DNA from: Phanerodontia chrysosporium
Taxonomy: Eukaryota > Basidiomycota > Agaricomycetes > Polyporales > Phanerochaetaceae
Assembly (NCBI GenBank): GCA_001910725.1
Contig: MJGA01000006.1
Location: 1,178,001-1,242,000 of the forward strand
Length of the DNA: 64,000 nt
Direction of reading: 5' to 3'
The position numbers were made by a program, and so were the translations under genes. Below the pieces are notes generated by a model that searched no databases, was not told the DNA's origin, and saw nothing but the letters and a program-made list of their open reading frames with translations. Numbering within the stretch: position 1 is the first letter of the stretch; each line of letters starts with the position of its first letter. Positions 14,011 to 23,848 of the stretch are shown here, one piece after another.

Positions 14011-14706
14011 TTGATGTGCATTTGCAGACTCGAAGTAGCTGTGTAGCAATACCGTTAGGCCTCCACACTTCGCCAGCTATCATAGGAACGAGAACGAGAT
14101 AGACTGAGCTGACTACGCTTACATAAGCTCAGGACACCCAGATGGAGCCTCGTCAGCCGACAAAGAATGAAGGACAAAGGGCTACAGATGACAGCCGAAG
14201 AAAAGCAGAAGTCGAGAACCAGGGCGGTCGGCAGGCGCCTGACGCCACGAAGGACACGTCGGCGATCACGTGACATTACCGTATAAATTTTGCGCGCTTC
14301 TGTTGCATCCTTGCTTTGCCCCGACACATCGTCCACACCTCTCGTGAATGTCCTCTGCTCACTCATTTTGATCCAAGCCCAAGCTAGAACAGGTCAGTAA
14401 CTCTGCCTTAGCGATGTTTTGGAGATGAGATCTTTTCTATTACATTTGCACGTCAGTCTGAGTACACTATGTACGCTAGATGATATTTCGCATTTCTGAC
14501 CCATTCTCTCTTGTATTATCCCTTCCTGTCAACGATACTGACAATCTTTCTCTTTAGATTCTCGTACACGACGTGACGAAGGAAGGGTGAGGAGTTAGGA
14601 CCGTAGACACATCAGGCCGTTAGAGGCGTTCACTACAGTATGTCCTACTACACCTGCAATGGGAGAGGTTCAGACGCCTTGAACTGCCGCTACGTGTGTC
14701 TGCTAG
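14011..14706. other. ALG7 upstream region with TATA-like element and possible 5'UTR intron
   Basis: No gene is seen. A TATA-like TATAAAT sits at 14282. The ALG7 start is 420 bp further on. A donor-like AG/GTCAGTAAC near 14391 and a pyrimidine-rich acceptor TTTAG near 14558 could delimit a leader intron. This is inference from motifs only. Confidence 0.35.
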
Positions 14707-16415
14707 ATGGCTCAGACACTTCCATCACGGCCATTACCATCCATTCTTCTCGTTTCTCTCGTCCCCATCGGCGCATGGCTCCTTGTTCGACCTTTGCTTG
14801 ATCCTTTGCCCCCTCTGCCTGCATTCCATGCTGCACTCGGATTCTCTATCTTCGCGTTCCTTGCCACCATCTACCTCGTCCCTGCATTAGGGGAGACTTT
14901 TATAAAAGCAAGACTCTTCGGAAGGGATCTGTTGAAGACGTATGACACGCCTATGTACGTGGCTGCAGCTGCTCAATGTGGCGGGACCTCACTCTGCTGT
15001 CCGTTACAGCCCAGAAAGCCTCGGGCTAGTGTGTGCATCAGTCTACATCCTCGTGCTCATTCTCTTCATCCCCTTCGCGTTCTCGGACGTCTTCGTCAAC
15101 GATTACGAGAACCGGTCGCGGCATGGGTTGGTGGTCGCAGAGTTCCCCCACCAGAAGGTGTGTTTGTCCACCTCTCGGTCGCTATTACGCGTCTTTATGC
15201 CCTTTCCTAGCTGTCGGTCTACCTCTCGTCCATCCTCTCGCTCCTCATTGCCACAATGCTTGGTTTCCTCGACGATGTCTTCGACATCCGTTGGCGACAC
15301 AAGCTGCCCATCCCCATCATCGCCACGATTCCGCTGCTACTCGTTTATTATTCCGAACGGGGGAACACAAATGTCGTCGTACCGATTCCTCTGCGATGGC
15401 TCTTCGGCACGCTTGTAAACCTGGGGCCTTTGTACTACCTGTACATGTCGCTGCTCTCGACCTTTTCGACGAACAGCATCAATATCCTCGCGGGTATCAA
15501 CGGCTCTGAGACGTCCCAAGCACTCGTGATTGCGCTCTCCGTGATCCTGAACGACCTGCTCTACCTGCCTTGGCCGTTTGGTGTTCGCATCCCGCTTCAT
15601 CTCCTTGGCGGGCATACCGAATTCACCATCGGAGGCCCGTGGAGTGCCGGGATGGCTTACGGCAGCAGAGAACTTGTTGAGCGGCATCTCTTCAGCCTAT
15701 ACTTCATGCTTCCTCTGGTCGGTGTCTGCGCCGGCTTCCTGTACCACAATTGGTGAGTGCGAACATGGCCTCTATACAGACGGTCTCGGGTGACACGTGC
15801 ATGTTCCAGGTATCCTGCCCGCGCATTCCCAGGTGATACCCTCTGCTACGTTACCGGCATGGCGTTCGCCGTGGTCGGTATCCAAGCGCACTTCTCCAAG
15901 ACGCTCTTGCTCTTCTTCATCCCTCAAGTATTCAATTTTGTGCTCTCCTGCCCGCAGCTCTTCGGTCTCGTCCCTTGCCCACGGCATCGCGTCCCAAGGT
16001 ATGTTGCTCCTTTGAAGACCATCGAGCAGGACCTGATGCGGCGTAGGTTCGACAAGGAAACGGGCCTCCTCTACCCGTCCAAGGCCGTGTTCGAGAAGCC
16101 ACCTTCTGCGCTCTCTATGACTATCCTGAAAGTGCTCTCCGCGCTCCGGCTCGTTAGACTCAGCACAAATCCCCAGACAGGTCTACCCGAGACCACCAAT
16201 CTCACGATTCTCAATGTGTTTCTGGTGAACCTTGGGCCAATGCGGGAGGATGCGCTCGTCAAGGTGCTGATCTCGACTCAGGTCCGTCTAGCTTCCGTTT
16301 TTGTAACCATTATGGTTGTATTGATCTGAGTATGTGACTAGATTGCCGGAGTGCGCTAGCCTTCGCAGTCCGGTACGGCCTGGCATGGCTGTTGTATGAC
16401 GGGAACAGGCGGTAA
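14707..16415 (+). CDS. ALG7: UDP-GlcNAc:dolichyl-phosphate GlcNAc-1-phosphate transferase
   Basis: First enzyme of N-glycan precursor synthesis, an ER multispanning membrane protein that moves GlcNAc-1-P from UDP-GlcNAc to dolichyl phosphate (the tunicamycin target). The sequence shows repeated hydrophobic helices, the family signatures IPESLGLV (formed across intron 1) and MLGFLDDVFDIRWRHKL with its Asp pair, and FSTNSINILAGINGSE, which holds the active-site Asn residues. Introns: 14955-15009, 15158-15210, 15753-15809, 16282-16341. The last exon encodes a final membrane segment and ends at TAA 16413-16415, but it needs one extra G at 16348-16349 to read through; I regard that as an error. 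Length and order of segments fit the family. It is followed 260 bp downstream by an F-box-like gene on the same strand. Confidence 0.93.
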
Positions 16416-17333
16416 GCGTCCCGGTGGGACTATACGCAGTTATCATATTTTCGTGTAATGCGATACATACGGACCTGGATAATTTATGAGCTTTGACCCT
16501 GTCTCTGAGTGGACTCGTGTACAGATTCATAGAGCACAGGATCACCGACGTTCCATGTCCCCGGTGAAAGCAGAAACATCCCGCTTTTGACCGGCATTAC
16601 CGCTCCGTCGGTTCAACGATATGGGCGGGGTTCGACTTGCGAAGTACTCATCTTTATCCTCCTCTTATCCGCACGATGTTTGACCTCGCAATACTCCCCG
16701 AGGAGATCATCAGAGAGATCATTGCCCTTCTCTTCCCTATCTTCGAACCAAAAGACCTCCGTTATCCCGAGGATGGCCTGCCATACGTGCCGCAGGAGCC
16801 CACGGACAGCGAGGGGTCTTCACCTACGATTGTGCTCCTTGTCTCGAGGAGCTGGTACCGTATCAGCGCACCGCTGCTGTATGCGCAGGTCCGCCTCAGA
16901 AGCGCACGGGATGCGGAGACCGTATCGCGGCTCCTGGAGCGCGAGCCCGCCCTTGGGCGGGTCACACACTCTCTTCGCATCGAAGGTGACATGGGCCAGC
17001 ACTTCCAGACGGTCGTGCACCACGCACCGAACGTTGAGACGCTGTACATCTCGCTGTTCGCTCGTTCGCCCGGCAGTGCCGACTGGCTTCGATGCCTGCA
17101 GGAGATCAAGCCGAAGACGCTTTGCATACATATGGTGAAGACACCAAACTTCGAGTTCGTGCACGCCGAGCAGGTGCTCCAGATGCTCATCCGCGACCAC
17201 TGGACCTCGCTGGTAAGCCACGCATCCGTGAATAAGCCATAATGCCTACTTATCTTCACCTTCAGGCTCGAGTCGAGCTTTGTGATTTTTTCCCTGACAG
17301 CATGGGCTGGCGGACCCTCTTTCGAGAGATGCG

Positions 17334-17338
17334 TGGTG
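17334..17338. repeat. Target-site duplication, left copy (TGGTG)
   Basis: TGGTG lies directly before the left LTR and is repeated directly after the right LTR (22020-22024). Five base pairs is the normal Ty1/copia integrase footprint. Confidence 0.9.
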
Positions 17339-17605
17339 TGTTGTCATCCCGAGGCGCCGCCGAGGTGACCCACCTCAGACGCAGGGCGGCATGCCATAAA
17401 AGGCACCCGTCGGTAGTAATCTCCATTTTCTTATCTTCATTACGATCCACTTTATCTTATCTGAGTCTTCCGCCTTTGTAATAACTTAAAACCCACATTT
17501 CATTTCCTTTCTGGTAGTTACAAGAAAATGTATAAAATCCTAGTTACATCTCGCCGAATGTTATCGTTCGTTTCCCGCATCTCACCCCCGCTCGATTCTT
17601 CAAGA
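17339..17605 (+). repeat. Left LTR of the copia element
   Basis: Begins TGTTGTCATCCC and ends TTCTTCAAGA. It carries a TATA-like CATAAAAG at about 17395, a plausible promoter for the genomic transcript. Same length and same sequence by eye as the right LTR. The 3' end is GA instead of the usual CA. Confidence 0.92.
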
Positions 17606-17624
17606 GGTTATGAGCCCCGCGCTG
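17606..17624 (+). other. Primer-binding site matching the anticodon arm of initiator tRNA-Met
   Basis: GGTTATGAGCCCCGCGCTG starts at the base after the left LTR. Its complement holds GGGCTCATAACC, the anticodon stem-loop of fungal initiator tRNA-Met (CAT anticodon), not a tRNA 3' end. This is the half-tRNA priming known from Drosophila copia. Confidence 0.8.
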
Positions 17625-17658
17625 TAAAGAGCGCACACGACGATCACCACTCTCTGCA

Positions 17659-17711
17659 GATCCAGTGCGGATCAAACTCTCGTCCCTGTCGATCCATTGC
17701 GGATCAAATCT
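17659..17711 (+). repeat. Imperfect direct repeat in the retrotransposon leader
   Basis: Two copies of about 20 bases, GATCCAGTGCGGATCAAACT at 17659 and GATCCATTGCGGATCAAATC at 17691, lie 32 bases apart in the untranslated leader. Each contains GATCCxxTGCGGATC, which can form a short hairpin. The role is unknown. Confidence 0.6.
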
Positions 17712-17746
17712 AGGCGCCCACATCTCGCGATTATCGCCCTGTCAGT

Positions 17747-20700
17747 ATGACATCAGACACGTCCAGTGTACGCATCGAACCTTTGAAGGGGCCCGAGAAT
17801 TACTTCTCGTGGCAGGTGCAAGAACAAGACATCTTGACCGACCTCGGTTATATCGACTACGTCCTTGGCAACAAGACGCGCCATGCGACCGACGCCGCAG
17901 AGCAAGCAACATTCGACCGCGCAGACCGGAAAGCGCTTAGCGCGATCCGCCTCCGCTGCGCGCCCTCAGTAGTCACGCACATCGCGTCAAGCACTTCGTC
18001 CAAATCAGCGTGGGACACGCTCAAGTCTATCTACGCCGCACAAGGCACCATGGCTAAGGTCACAGCGAGCAGAAAGCTCCAGAAGTACCAGATGGAGGAG
18101 GGAGCAGACATGGAAGGGGAATTAAAGAAGATGAGGCAGTTGATGGAAGAGATTACCCTTTCTGGCGGTACGATTACCGATTCAGATTTCACCTACCAAA
18201 TCCTTTCTGCCCTTCCCCCTTCATGGGACGCGTTCATTACGTCTTGTCAGAGCATCACAACCTCGTCAGACCTCACCGGTCGAATTCTGACCGAAGAACG
18301 CCGCCGCAAGGAGCGCGACACGTCCTCCACGGCACTCGTTGCTCGTCAGCGCCCAAAGAAATCCAAATTCCGCAAGGGCGTCTACTGCCACGGATGCGGA
18401 AAGGAAGGTCACATCAAACCCGAATGCCGATCCGGCGGCAACCAGAAGTCTGGCTCCGGAGGCAAATCTTCGCGCGCGCACGTCGCTGTAGCCGCGGAGA
18501 CCGACGGCGACTCCTACATGTTCGCCACAATAGAAGAAGTCCCCCAAGACGTGCGCGCCCTCCTGGTCAAGGGGGAAGTCTGGCTCGGCGATTCCGCCAC
18601 CGAGCGCCACATTGTACGCGACCGCAACGCGTTCAGCAACTACATCGAGACCCCCAACCACACGGTCACCGGCGCAGGTGTCTGCAAGGCCTTAGGCCGC
18701 GGTGACGTGCAAGTTATCTTCAATACGAAGCAGGGGGAAGTCTCAGTCAAGCTCACCGACGTTCTACACGCGCCGGACATGGAGTTCAATCTCCTGTCCC
18801 TCGGTCGCCTCGCTAGCGCAGGCATGACCTTCGTCGGCACTGGTCCGGACTTGTTCATCAAAGACCGCGATCGTACGATCTGCCACGGTCGTCGCGTCGG
18901 ACATCTCTATCACATGGATATGAGACTTCGGTATCCGGCGCGATCTCGAGCGCTCGCCGTGCGCACTGCGCGCACTTGGTATGAATGGCACTGCGCTCTG
19001 GGACACATTAATCGCCAGCAGCTGCAGGAAATCCATCGCAAAGACCTCGTAGAAGGCATGGAAGTCGACACCTCGTCGGATATCGACTTCGACTGCGACG
19101 CCTGCATCCAGGCCAAGCACTCTCGAGCGCCATTCCCCGATACCGCCGCCGATCGCGCTCTAGCCGTCGGCGATCTCGTCTTCTCAGACATCTGGGGCCC
19201 GGCGCGCATCGCCTCTCTGCAGGGCAATACGTACGTCATCACATTCACCGATGCCGCTTCGCGATACGTCGTTATTTTCTTCATGAAATCACGCGACGCC
19301 GCCCTCGACCGCTTCAAGAAGTATGAAGCGCTCCTCGAGCGTCATCTCAACGCGAAGATCAAGACGGTACACGTCGACAACGCAAAGGAATACACTCAAG
19401 GCCAGTTTCGCGACTACGCCGCCTCTCGCGGCATTCTCGTTCGCACCACGGCACCATATTCCCCTTCGCAGAACGGCATCGCTGAACGCCTAAACCGCAC
19501 TCTCACGGAGCGCGCGCGCGCCATGCTGATCGCGCGCGACTTGCCGAAATTCCTTTGGCAGGAGGCCTGGGCATACGCCACCTATCTCAAGAACCGCACG
19601 CCGACGCGCACTCGCGATCTCACGCCCTACGAATTGTTCTGGGGCCGCCGCCCTGATATCAAGGACGCGCAAGAGTTCGGCACGCCCTGCTGGGTCCTCG
19701 TGCCCGAAAAACGTCGCTCGAAGCTCGAGCCGAAGTCCGAGCGCTACATCTTCACCGGGATCTCGGACAACAGTGCCGGCTGGAGGTACTTCGTCCCTGG
19801 CATGCGCCAGATCCTAGTTTCTCGCGATGTCATCTTCGAGCGTAAGGCTGAACCACCTCGTAGCATCCCCTTCACCCTTGAGGGGGAGAGTCCGACACCT
19901 TCTCGAGCCAAATCGCCGCCTTCAGTTACCACGACGCCACCACCGGCATCAGCGCCTCAAGCGCCCGACTCTTCGAAGGCATCCAAGGCTGAACCGTCTG
20001 CTACGACGACCAAATCGCGTTCCCCCTCAGTCGCCCTTCCTCGCTCGACATCCTCTAGCGTTCCCCCCGAGTCTACGCGCAAGTCCGAGCGCAACACGCC
20101 TCGCGTCGACTACAAACGTCTTCACCAGACCGGAACCATCGCTCCGAAGTCGACGGATCACGACGCTAGCGCTCACGCCCACATCTGCTTCGCAGTACGC
20201 GGAGATTGGGACCACCCGTCCTCTATTGAGGAGTGTAAGGCACGGGACGACTGGCCGCAATGGCAGGCCGCCATGGACGCTGAAATGTCACAGCTCAGGG
20301 GGAGGGGAACTTGGGAGATGGGCGACCTTCCGGACGACCGGAAGGCCATCGGCTCACGCTGGGTCTTCGCCATCAAACGCCACCCCGACGGCTCGATCGA
20401 CAAGTACAAGGCACGTCTTGTCGCACAAGGTTTCTCCCAGATCCCCGGGCAAGATTACCTTCAAACCTTCGCCCCCGTCGTCCGCCTCGAATCCTGGCGC
20501 GCCGCATGCGCCATCGCCGCCCGTTACGACCTCGACGACGACGGTCTCGACATCACCGGCGCGTATCTCTACGGCCCCCTCGAGGAGACTATCTACATGC
20601 GTCAGGCACCCGGCTACGACGACAACTCTGGCCAAGTCTACGTCCTGCGCAAGGCCCTGTACGGTCTCAAGCAGGCCGGACGCGCCTGGAACAACGTCCT

Positions 20701-21745
20701 CAACCACGTCCTCGTCAATCTGATGGGATTCACTCGCTCCGAGGCCGATCCGTGCGTTTACTTCAAACGTTCCGACGCTCTAACGCTCGCACTCCTTCAT
20801 GTCGACGACACTACCCTTTTTGGGAAGCGCGCTGCCTTAAACGACTTCAAGGCCGATATCGCCGCCCACTTCGCCATCACGACCTCAGGCGCGCTCACCA
20901 CCTTCGTCGGCATTCAGGCCATTCGCGACCGCACCGCTCGCACGCTCACCATCAAGCAGTCGCACTACATCAAGCTCATTCTCGAGCGTTTCGGCATGCA
21001 AGACTGCAATCCGGTCTCGACGCCGCTTGACCCGAACATCAAGCTTGGGCCGATCTCCGAAGACGAAACGCCCGTTGATGCGCCCTACGCCGCCGCCATC
21101 GGTTCCCTCATGTACGCCGCTGTCGGTACACGCCCCGACATCGCCTTCGCTGTTCAAGCACTTTCCCAGTTCACCTCTCGACCGTCCAACACTCACTGGA
21201 CGGCGGTCAAGCACGTCTTTCGCTATCTCAAGGGCACACTCGACCTCGGCATCACCTACGGTCCCGACGATCAAGATCTGATCGGATACTCGGACGCAGA
21301 CTGGGCACAGTCCCTGGTCGACCGCCGGTCCGTGTCCGGCTACGCCTTCAAGCTTGCCGGCGGCATCATCAGCTGGTCCTCGAAGAAACAAGCTACGGTC
21401 GCCCTCTCCACGATGGAAGCGGAGTACATCGCCCTCTCACACGCAGCCAAGGAGGCCATCTGGCTACGCCGCCTCCTCGCCGAACTCGGTATTCTCGGCG
21501 ACACCGCTACCACCATCCTCACCGACAATCAAGCCGCCATCACTTTCGCGCACGACAGTCAATTTCACGCGCGCTCCAAGCACATCGACATTCGCCATCA
21601 TTTCATTCGCGAACGCGTCAAGGACGGCGACATCGACATCACGCATTGCGCCTCCGCCGACAATTGCGCCGACATGCTCACCAAAGCACTCGCCAAGCCG
21701 ACGCATCTCAAGCAGCTCGAACTCGCTCAGCTCGTCGCTCGCTGA
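17747..21745 (+). CDS. Copia gag-pol polyprotein (Gag, protease, integrase, reverse transcriptase, RNase H)
   Basis: 1,332 residues in one uninterrupted frame. Gag with a UBN2-like N-terminal part; CCHC zinc knuckle CHGCGKEGHIKPEC near residue 215; aspartic protease motif WLGDSATERHI near 280; GAG-pre-integrase His/Cys module near 405-460; integrase core near 470-610 with DIWGP, HVDNAKEY and NGIAERLN supplying the D-D-E triad; reverse transcriptase near 870-1030 with KARLVAQGFSQ and the catalytic LHVDD; RNase H near 1180-1310 with YSDADW, STMEAEY and TDNQAA. All modules are present and in copia order. The stop codon overlaps the polypurine tract. Odd points are the protease motif D-S-A rather than D-S-G and the absence of the frame breaks common in neighbouring genes. 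Expected to act in cytoplasmic virus-like particles and then in the nucleus. Confidence 0.97.
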   Translation: MTSDTSSVRIEPLKGPENYFSWQVQEQDILTDLGYIDYVLGNKTRHATDAAEQATFDRADRKALSAIRLRCAPSVVTHIASSTSSKSAWDTLKSIYAAQGTMAKVTASRKLQKYQMEEGADMEGELKKMRQLMEEITLSGGTITDSDFTYQILSALPPSWDAFITSCQSITTSSDLTGRILTEERRRKERDTSSTALVARQRPKKSKFRKGVYCHGCGKEGHIKPECRSGGNQKSGSGGKSSRAHVAVAAETDGDSYMFATIEEVPQDVRALLVKGEVWLGDSATERHIVRDRNAFSNYIETPNHTVTGAGVCKALGRGDVQVIFNTKQGEVSVKLTDVLHAPDMEFNLLSLGRLASAGMTFVGTGPDLFIKDRDRTICHGRRVGHLYHMDMRLRYPARSRALAVRTARTWYEWHCALGHINRQQLQEIHRKDLVEGMEVDTSSDIDFDCDACIQAKHSRAPFPDTAADRALAVGDLVFSDIWGPARIASLQGNTYVITFTDAASRYVVIFFMKSRDAALDRFKKYEALLERHLNAKIKTVHVDNAKEYTQGQFRDYAASRGILVRTTAPYSPSQNGIAERLNRTLTERARAMLIARDLPKFLWQEAWAYATYLKNRTPTRTRDLTPYELFWGRRPDIKDAQEFGTPCWVLVPEKRRSKLEPKSERYIFTGISDNSAGWRYFVPGMRQILVSRDVIFERKAEPPRSIPFTLEGESPTPSRAKSPPSVTTTPPPASAPQAPDSSKASKAEPSATTTKSRSPSVALPRSTSSSVPPESTRKSERNTPRVDYKRLHQTGTIAPKSTDHDASAHAHICFAVRGDWDHPSSIEECKARDDWPQWQAAMDAEMSQLRGRGTWEMGDLPDDRKAIGSRWVFAIKRHPDGSIDKYKARLVAQGFSQIPGQDYLQTFAPVVRLESWRAACAIAARYDLDDDGLDITGAYLYGPLEETIYMRQAPGYDDNSGQVYVLRKALYGLKQAGRAWNNVLNHVLVNLMGFTRSEADPCVYFKRSDALTLALLHVDDTTLFGKRAALNDFKADIAAHFAITTSGALTTFVGIQAIRDRTARTLTIKQSHYIKLILERFGMQDCNPVSTPLDPNIKLGPISEDETPVDAPYAAAIGSLMYAAVGTRPDIAFAVQALSQFTSRPSNTHWTAVKHVFRYLKGTLDLGITYGPDDQDLIGYSDADWAQSLVDRRSVSGYAFKLAGGIISWSSKKQATVALSTMEAEYIALSHAAKEAIWLRRLLAELGILGDTATTILTDNQAAITFAHDSQFHARSKHIDIRHHFIRERVKDGDIDITHCASADNCADMLTKALAKPTHLKQLELAQLVAR

Positions 21746-21752
21746 GGGGGAG
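21744..21752 (+). other. Polypurine tract
   Basis: GAGGGGGAG directly before the right LTR, overlapping the polyprotein stop codon (21743-21745). It is the expected primer for plus-strand DNA synthesis. Confidence 0.85.
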
Positions 21753-22019
21753 TGTTGTCATCCCGAGGCGCCGCCGAGGTGACCCACCTCAGACGCAGGG
21801 CGGCATGCCATAAAAGGCACCCGTCGGTAGTAATCTCCATTTTCTTATCTTCATTACGATCCACTTTATCTTATCTGAGTCTTCCGCCTTTGTAATAACT
21901 TAAAACCCACATTTCATTTCCTTTCTGGTAGTTACAAGAAAATGTATAAAATCCTAGTTACATCTCGCCGAATGTTATCGTTCGTTTCCCGCATCTCACC
22001 CCCGCTCGATTCTTCAAGA
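21753..22019 (+). repeat. Right LTR of the copia element
   Basis: 267 bp, the same as the left LTR by eye, including the AAGA end, and followed by the TGGTG duplication. Confidence 0.92.
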
Positions 22020-22024
22020 TGGTG
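22020..22024. repeat. Target-site duplication, right copy (TGGTG)
   Basis: Matches 17334-17338. Removing one copy plus the element keeps the host exon in frame. Confidence 0.9.
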
Positions 22025-22406
22025 TGAAGGAGTTGTATATCGGCCGGATGGTGGCGGCGGTGTGGTGCAGACGCTGGGCATGGGATCTCGACCATCCAGA
22101 AGCGCTATCCTATCTCGAGAGACTCGTGCTGAACGACAGCATAGAACGAGTAGTTTGCCGTTACTCTCCTGAGGACCGGATAGTAGGAGAGGTTCTAGCA
22201 AGCTTCGACTCGCCTGACCGCTGTCCCGCCAAGTTCATGCTCGAGAACTCGGATGGCACCCTGTCGAGAGCCTCAGACCTCCTACACATTGCATAGCACG
22301 CCCCGGTAATAGTCAGTCCCACCCCACACGTGCTGCAAGAACCTGAATATTATTTTGGAGTAGGTGACAAGGAGACGCAACGCTCCGGTAGCGACAAAAG
22401 GCCACT

Positions 22407-23785
22407 TTACGCGATGCCGAGGAACTGCAGGTACTGCTGCTCGAAGAGCGGGACGGTGTGGCCGACGTTCTGGGCGAGGATCGCCTGGAAGTTGGGGCCG
22501 TAGGTCGCATTGGAGTAGCCGCGGGGCAGGTACGACTCGGTGACGTTTGAGATCGGGTTGCTCGGGTAGCCGAAGACGGTCGTCCACTGCTTGATTTCCT
22601 CCCAGAAGTTCTGCGGGTAGAGGGTCGTGTCGCTGGAGGGTTCGCGTCAGCATTGGTACAGAGCTACCTCGGACTCGGGGACATACATTGTTCCGTGCCA
22701 GACCTGCATCTTGGGGCGTGCGCCGGTGTAGCCGGGATACGCGTTGTAGACCTTCTGGGCCTGTGCAACAGGTGAGCGGGACGGTATGGGATGACAGATA
22801 GGGTACGACGCACCCATTGTTGGCCAGTAAGGATCATCTGGCCCTGCGAGCACTGCGAATTCCAGCTGTCGTCGGGCTGTCCCGGGACGGCGAAGCAACC
22901 GAACGCGACGCCGGAGTCGACGATGCCAGCCTTGAAGATGTCGGGGTACGCGCCCGCGAGCACGCTCGTCATCATCGCGCCGGAGGACGTGCCGACGGCG
23001 AAGACGCGGTTCGGGTCGACGCCCCAGTTGCTGATCGCAAAGCGTGCCGCGTTCGCGATCGAGAGCGAGTCGCTTCCGCCGTTGTGCATGAGCGTCTCAT
23101 CAGACGAGACATCCCAGCAGGTGCCAGAGTGCGGCTGACCAAGATGCGTAAGCGTTCGGGCTCTCGGACAGTGTTAGCAGTGACATACCGAAGAGGGGTA
23201 GATGACGACGTAGCCGTATGTCTCGGCAAGCTGGGCGAACTTGGAGCCTGTGTAGTACGCTTGGGCGGTACCACTGCAGTCTACGCAGTCGTAAATTACC
23301 TCGGTGCTTCCCCGCGAGAAGTTCAGGGCGAGTCACGTACAGTGGCTGGCAACGATCAAGGCCGGCTTCGGCTGGACGTTCTTCGGCTTGTAGACGTACA
23401 TCGTCACGCCGTTCGGGTTCGTGCCAAAGTTGCTGAACTGGAACAGTGTCGAGGCCGGGATGGACGAGAGGCCAGTAGGCGCGGTACCCGTGACGGACGA
23501 AGTCGTCGGAACGCTGACAGTGGTAGTGGGCGGCGGAGATGCGGGAGGAGGAGGGGCAGAGTTTGTGCCCGGGATGCACTGGCTGTAGTACGCGCTGTAC
23601 TCAGTGCAGACATTTCCGGCAGCTATGTCGGACTACGTCAGTGGCTGTTCTCTCAATGAGATAGACGTGACCATACCGCAGACTGTCGATCCAGAGTAGC
23701 CAATGCCACCACACTGTCCCCAAACGGGCACTTGTGCTGCAGCGAGCGTAGCTAAAGACGCGAGGGCGACTACGAGCTTGAACAT
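22407..23785 (-). CDS. Secreted CE1-type esterase with N-terminal CBM1 (acetylxylan or feruloyl esterase)
   Basis: The start at 23785 gives a signal peptide (MFKLVVALASLATLAAAQ) followed directly by a family 1 cellulose-binding module (VPVWGQCGGIGYSGSTVC, continued after intron 1 by NVCTEYSAYYSQC), a Pro/Thr/Ser linker, and a PHB-depolymerase/CE1 alpha/beta-hydrolase domain. The nucleophile elbow is GTSSGAM; ALIVASHYCSGTAQAYY marks the first strand region, and a late Asp and His are expected around DTTLYP and NVGHTVP. Five introns are needed (near 23675-23630, 23338-23285, 23190-23135, 22816-22760, 22685-22640) and all keep frame; there is no damage. The enzyme should deacylate xylan (acetyl or feruloyl esters) on plant cell walls. 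The substrate cannot be settled from sequence. A TATAAA lies about 60 bp upstream. It is convergent with the interrupted F-box gene. Confidence 0.88.
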
Positions 23786-23842
23786 CCTTGCGTGAACAGA
23801 CTCGACTGGTCGTTGAGACCACAGCGCACTATGCTGCAAGGC

Positions 23843-23848
23843 TTTATA
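23843..23848 (-). promoter_or_regulatory. TATA box of the CBM1-CE1 esterase
   Basis: TATAAA on the minus strand, 58-63 bp before the ATG at 23785. Position and match are good, but there is no transcript evidence. Confidence 0.5.

Larger units (their letters stand above)
17339..22019 (+). mobile_element. Complete Ty1/copia LTR retrotransposon
   Basis: A 4,681-bp element in the order LTR (267 bp), primer site, leader, single gag-pol frame (17747-21745), polypurine tract, LTR (267 bp), flanked by TGGTG duplications. Integrase precedes reverse transcriptase, the copia order. I read the two LTRs side by side and saw no difference, and the 4-kb frame is open throughout, so insertion should be recent and the copy may be competent. 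It lies in sense orientation inside exon 2 of an F-box-like gene. Confidence 0.96.
16676..22296 (+). pseudogene. F-box-like protein gene interrupted by a copia retrotransposon
   Basis: Exon 1 (16676-17212) begins with an F-box-like stretch (LPEEIIREIIALLFP, then VLLVSRSWYRISAPLLYAQV) typical of basidiomycete F-box proteins, which recruit substrates to SCF ubiquitin ligases. An intron (17213-17265) leads to exon 2, which runs 17266-17338 and is then cut by the retrotransposon. The other half resumes after it at 22025 and stays in the same frame to the stop at 22294-22296. With the element and one copy of the 5-bp duplication left out, the exon reads straight through, so the host gene was intact at insertion; the protein would be about 310 residues. 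As the sequence stands the product is truncated soon after the left LTR begins. If the fungus is dikaryotic, the other nucleus may still carry an empty allele. Confidence 0.8.
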
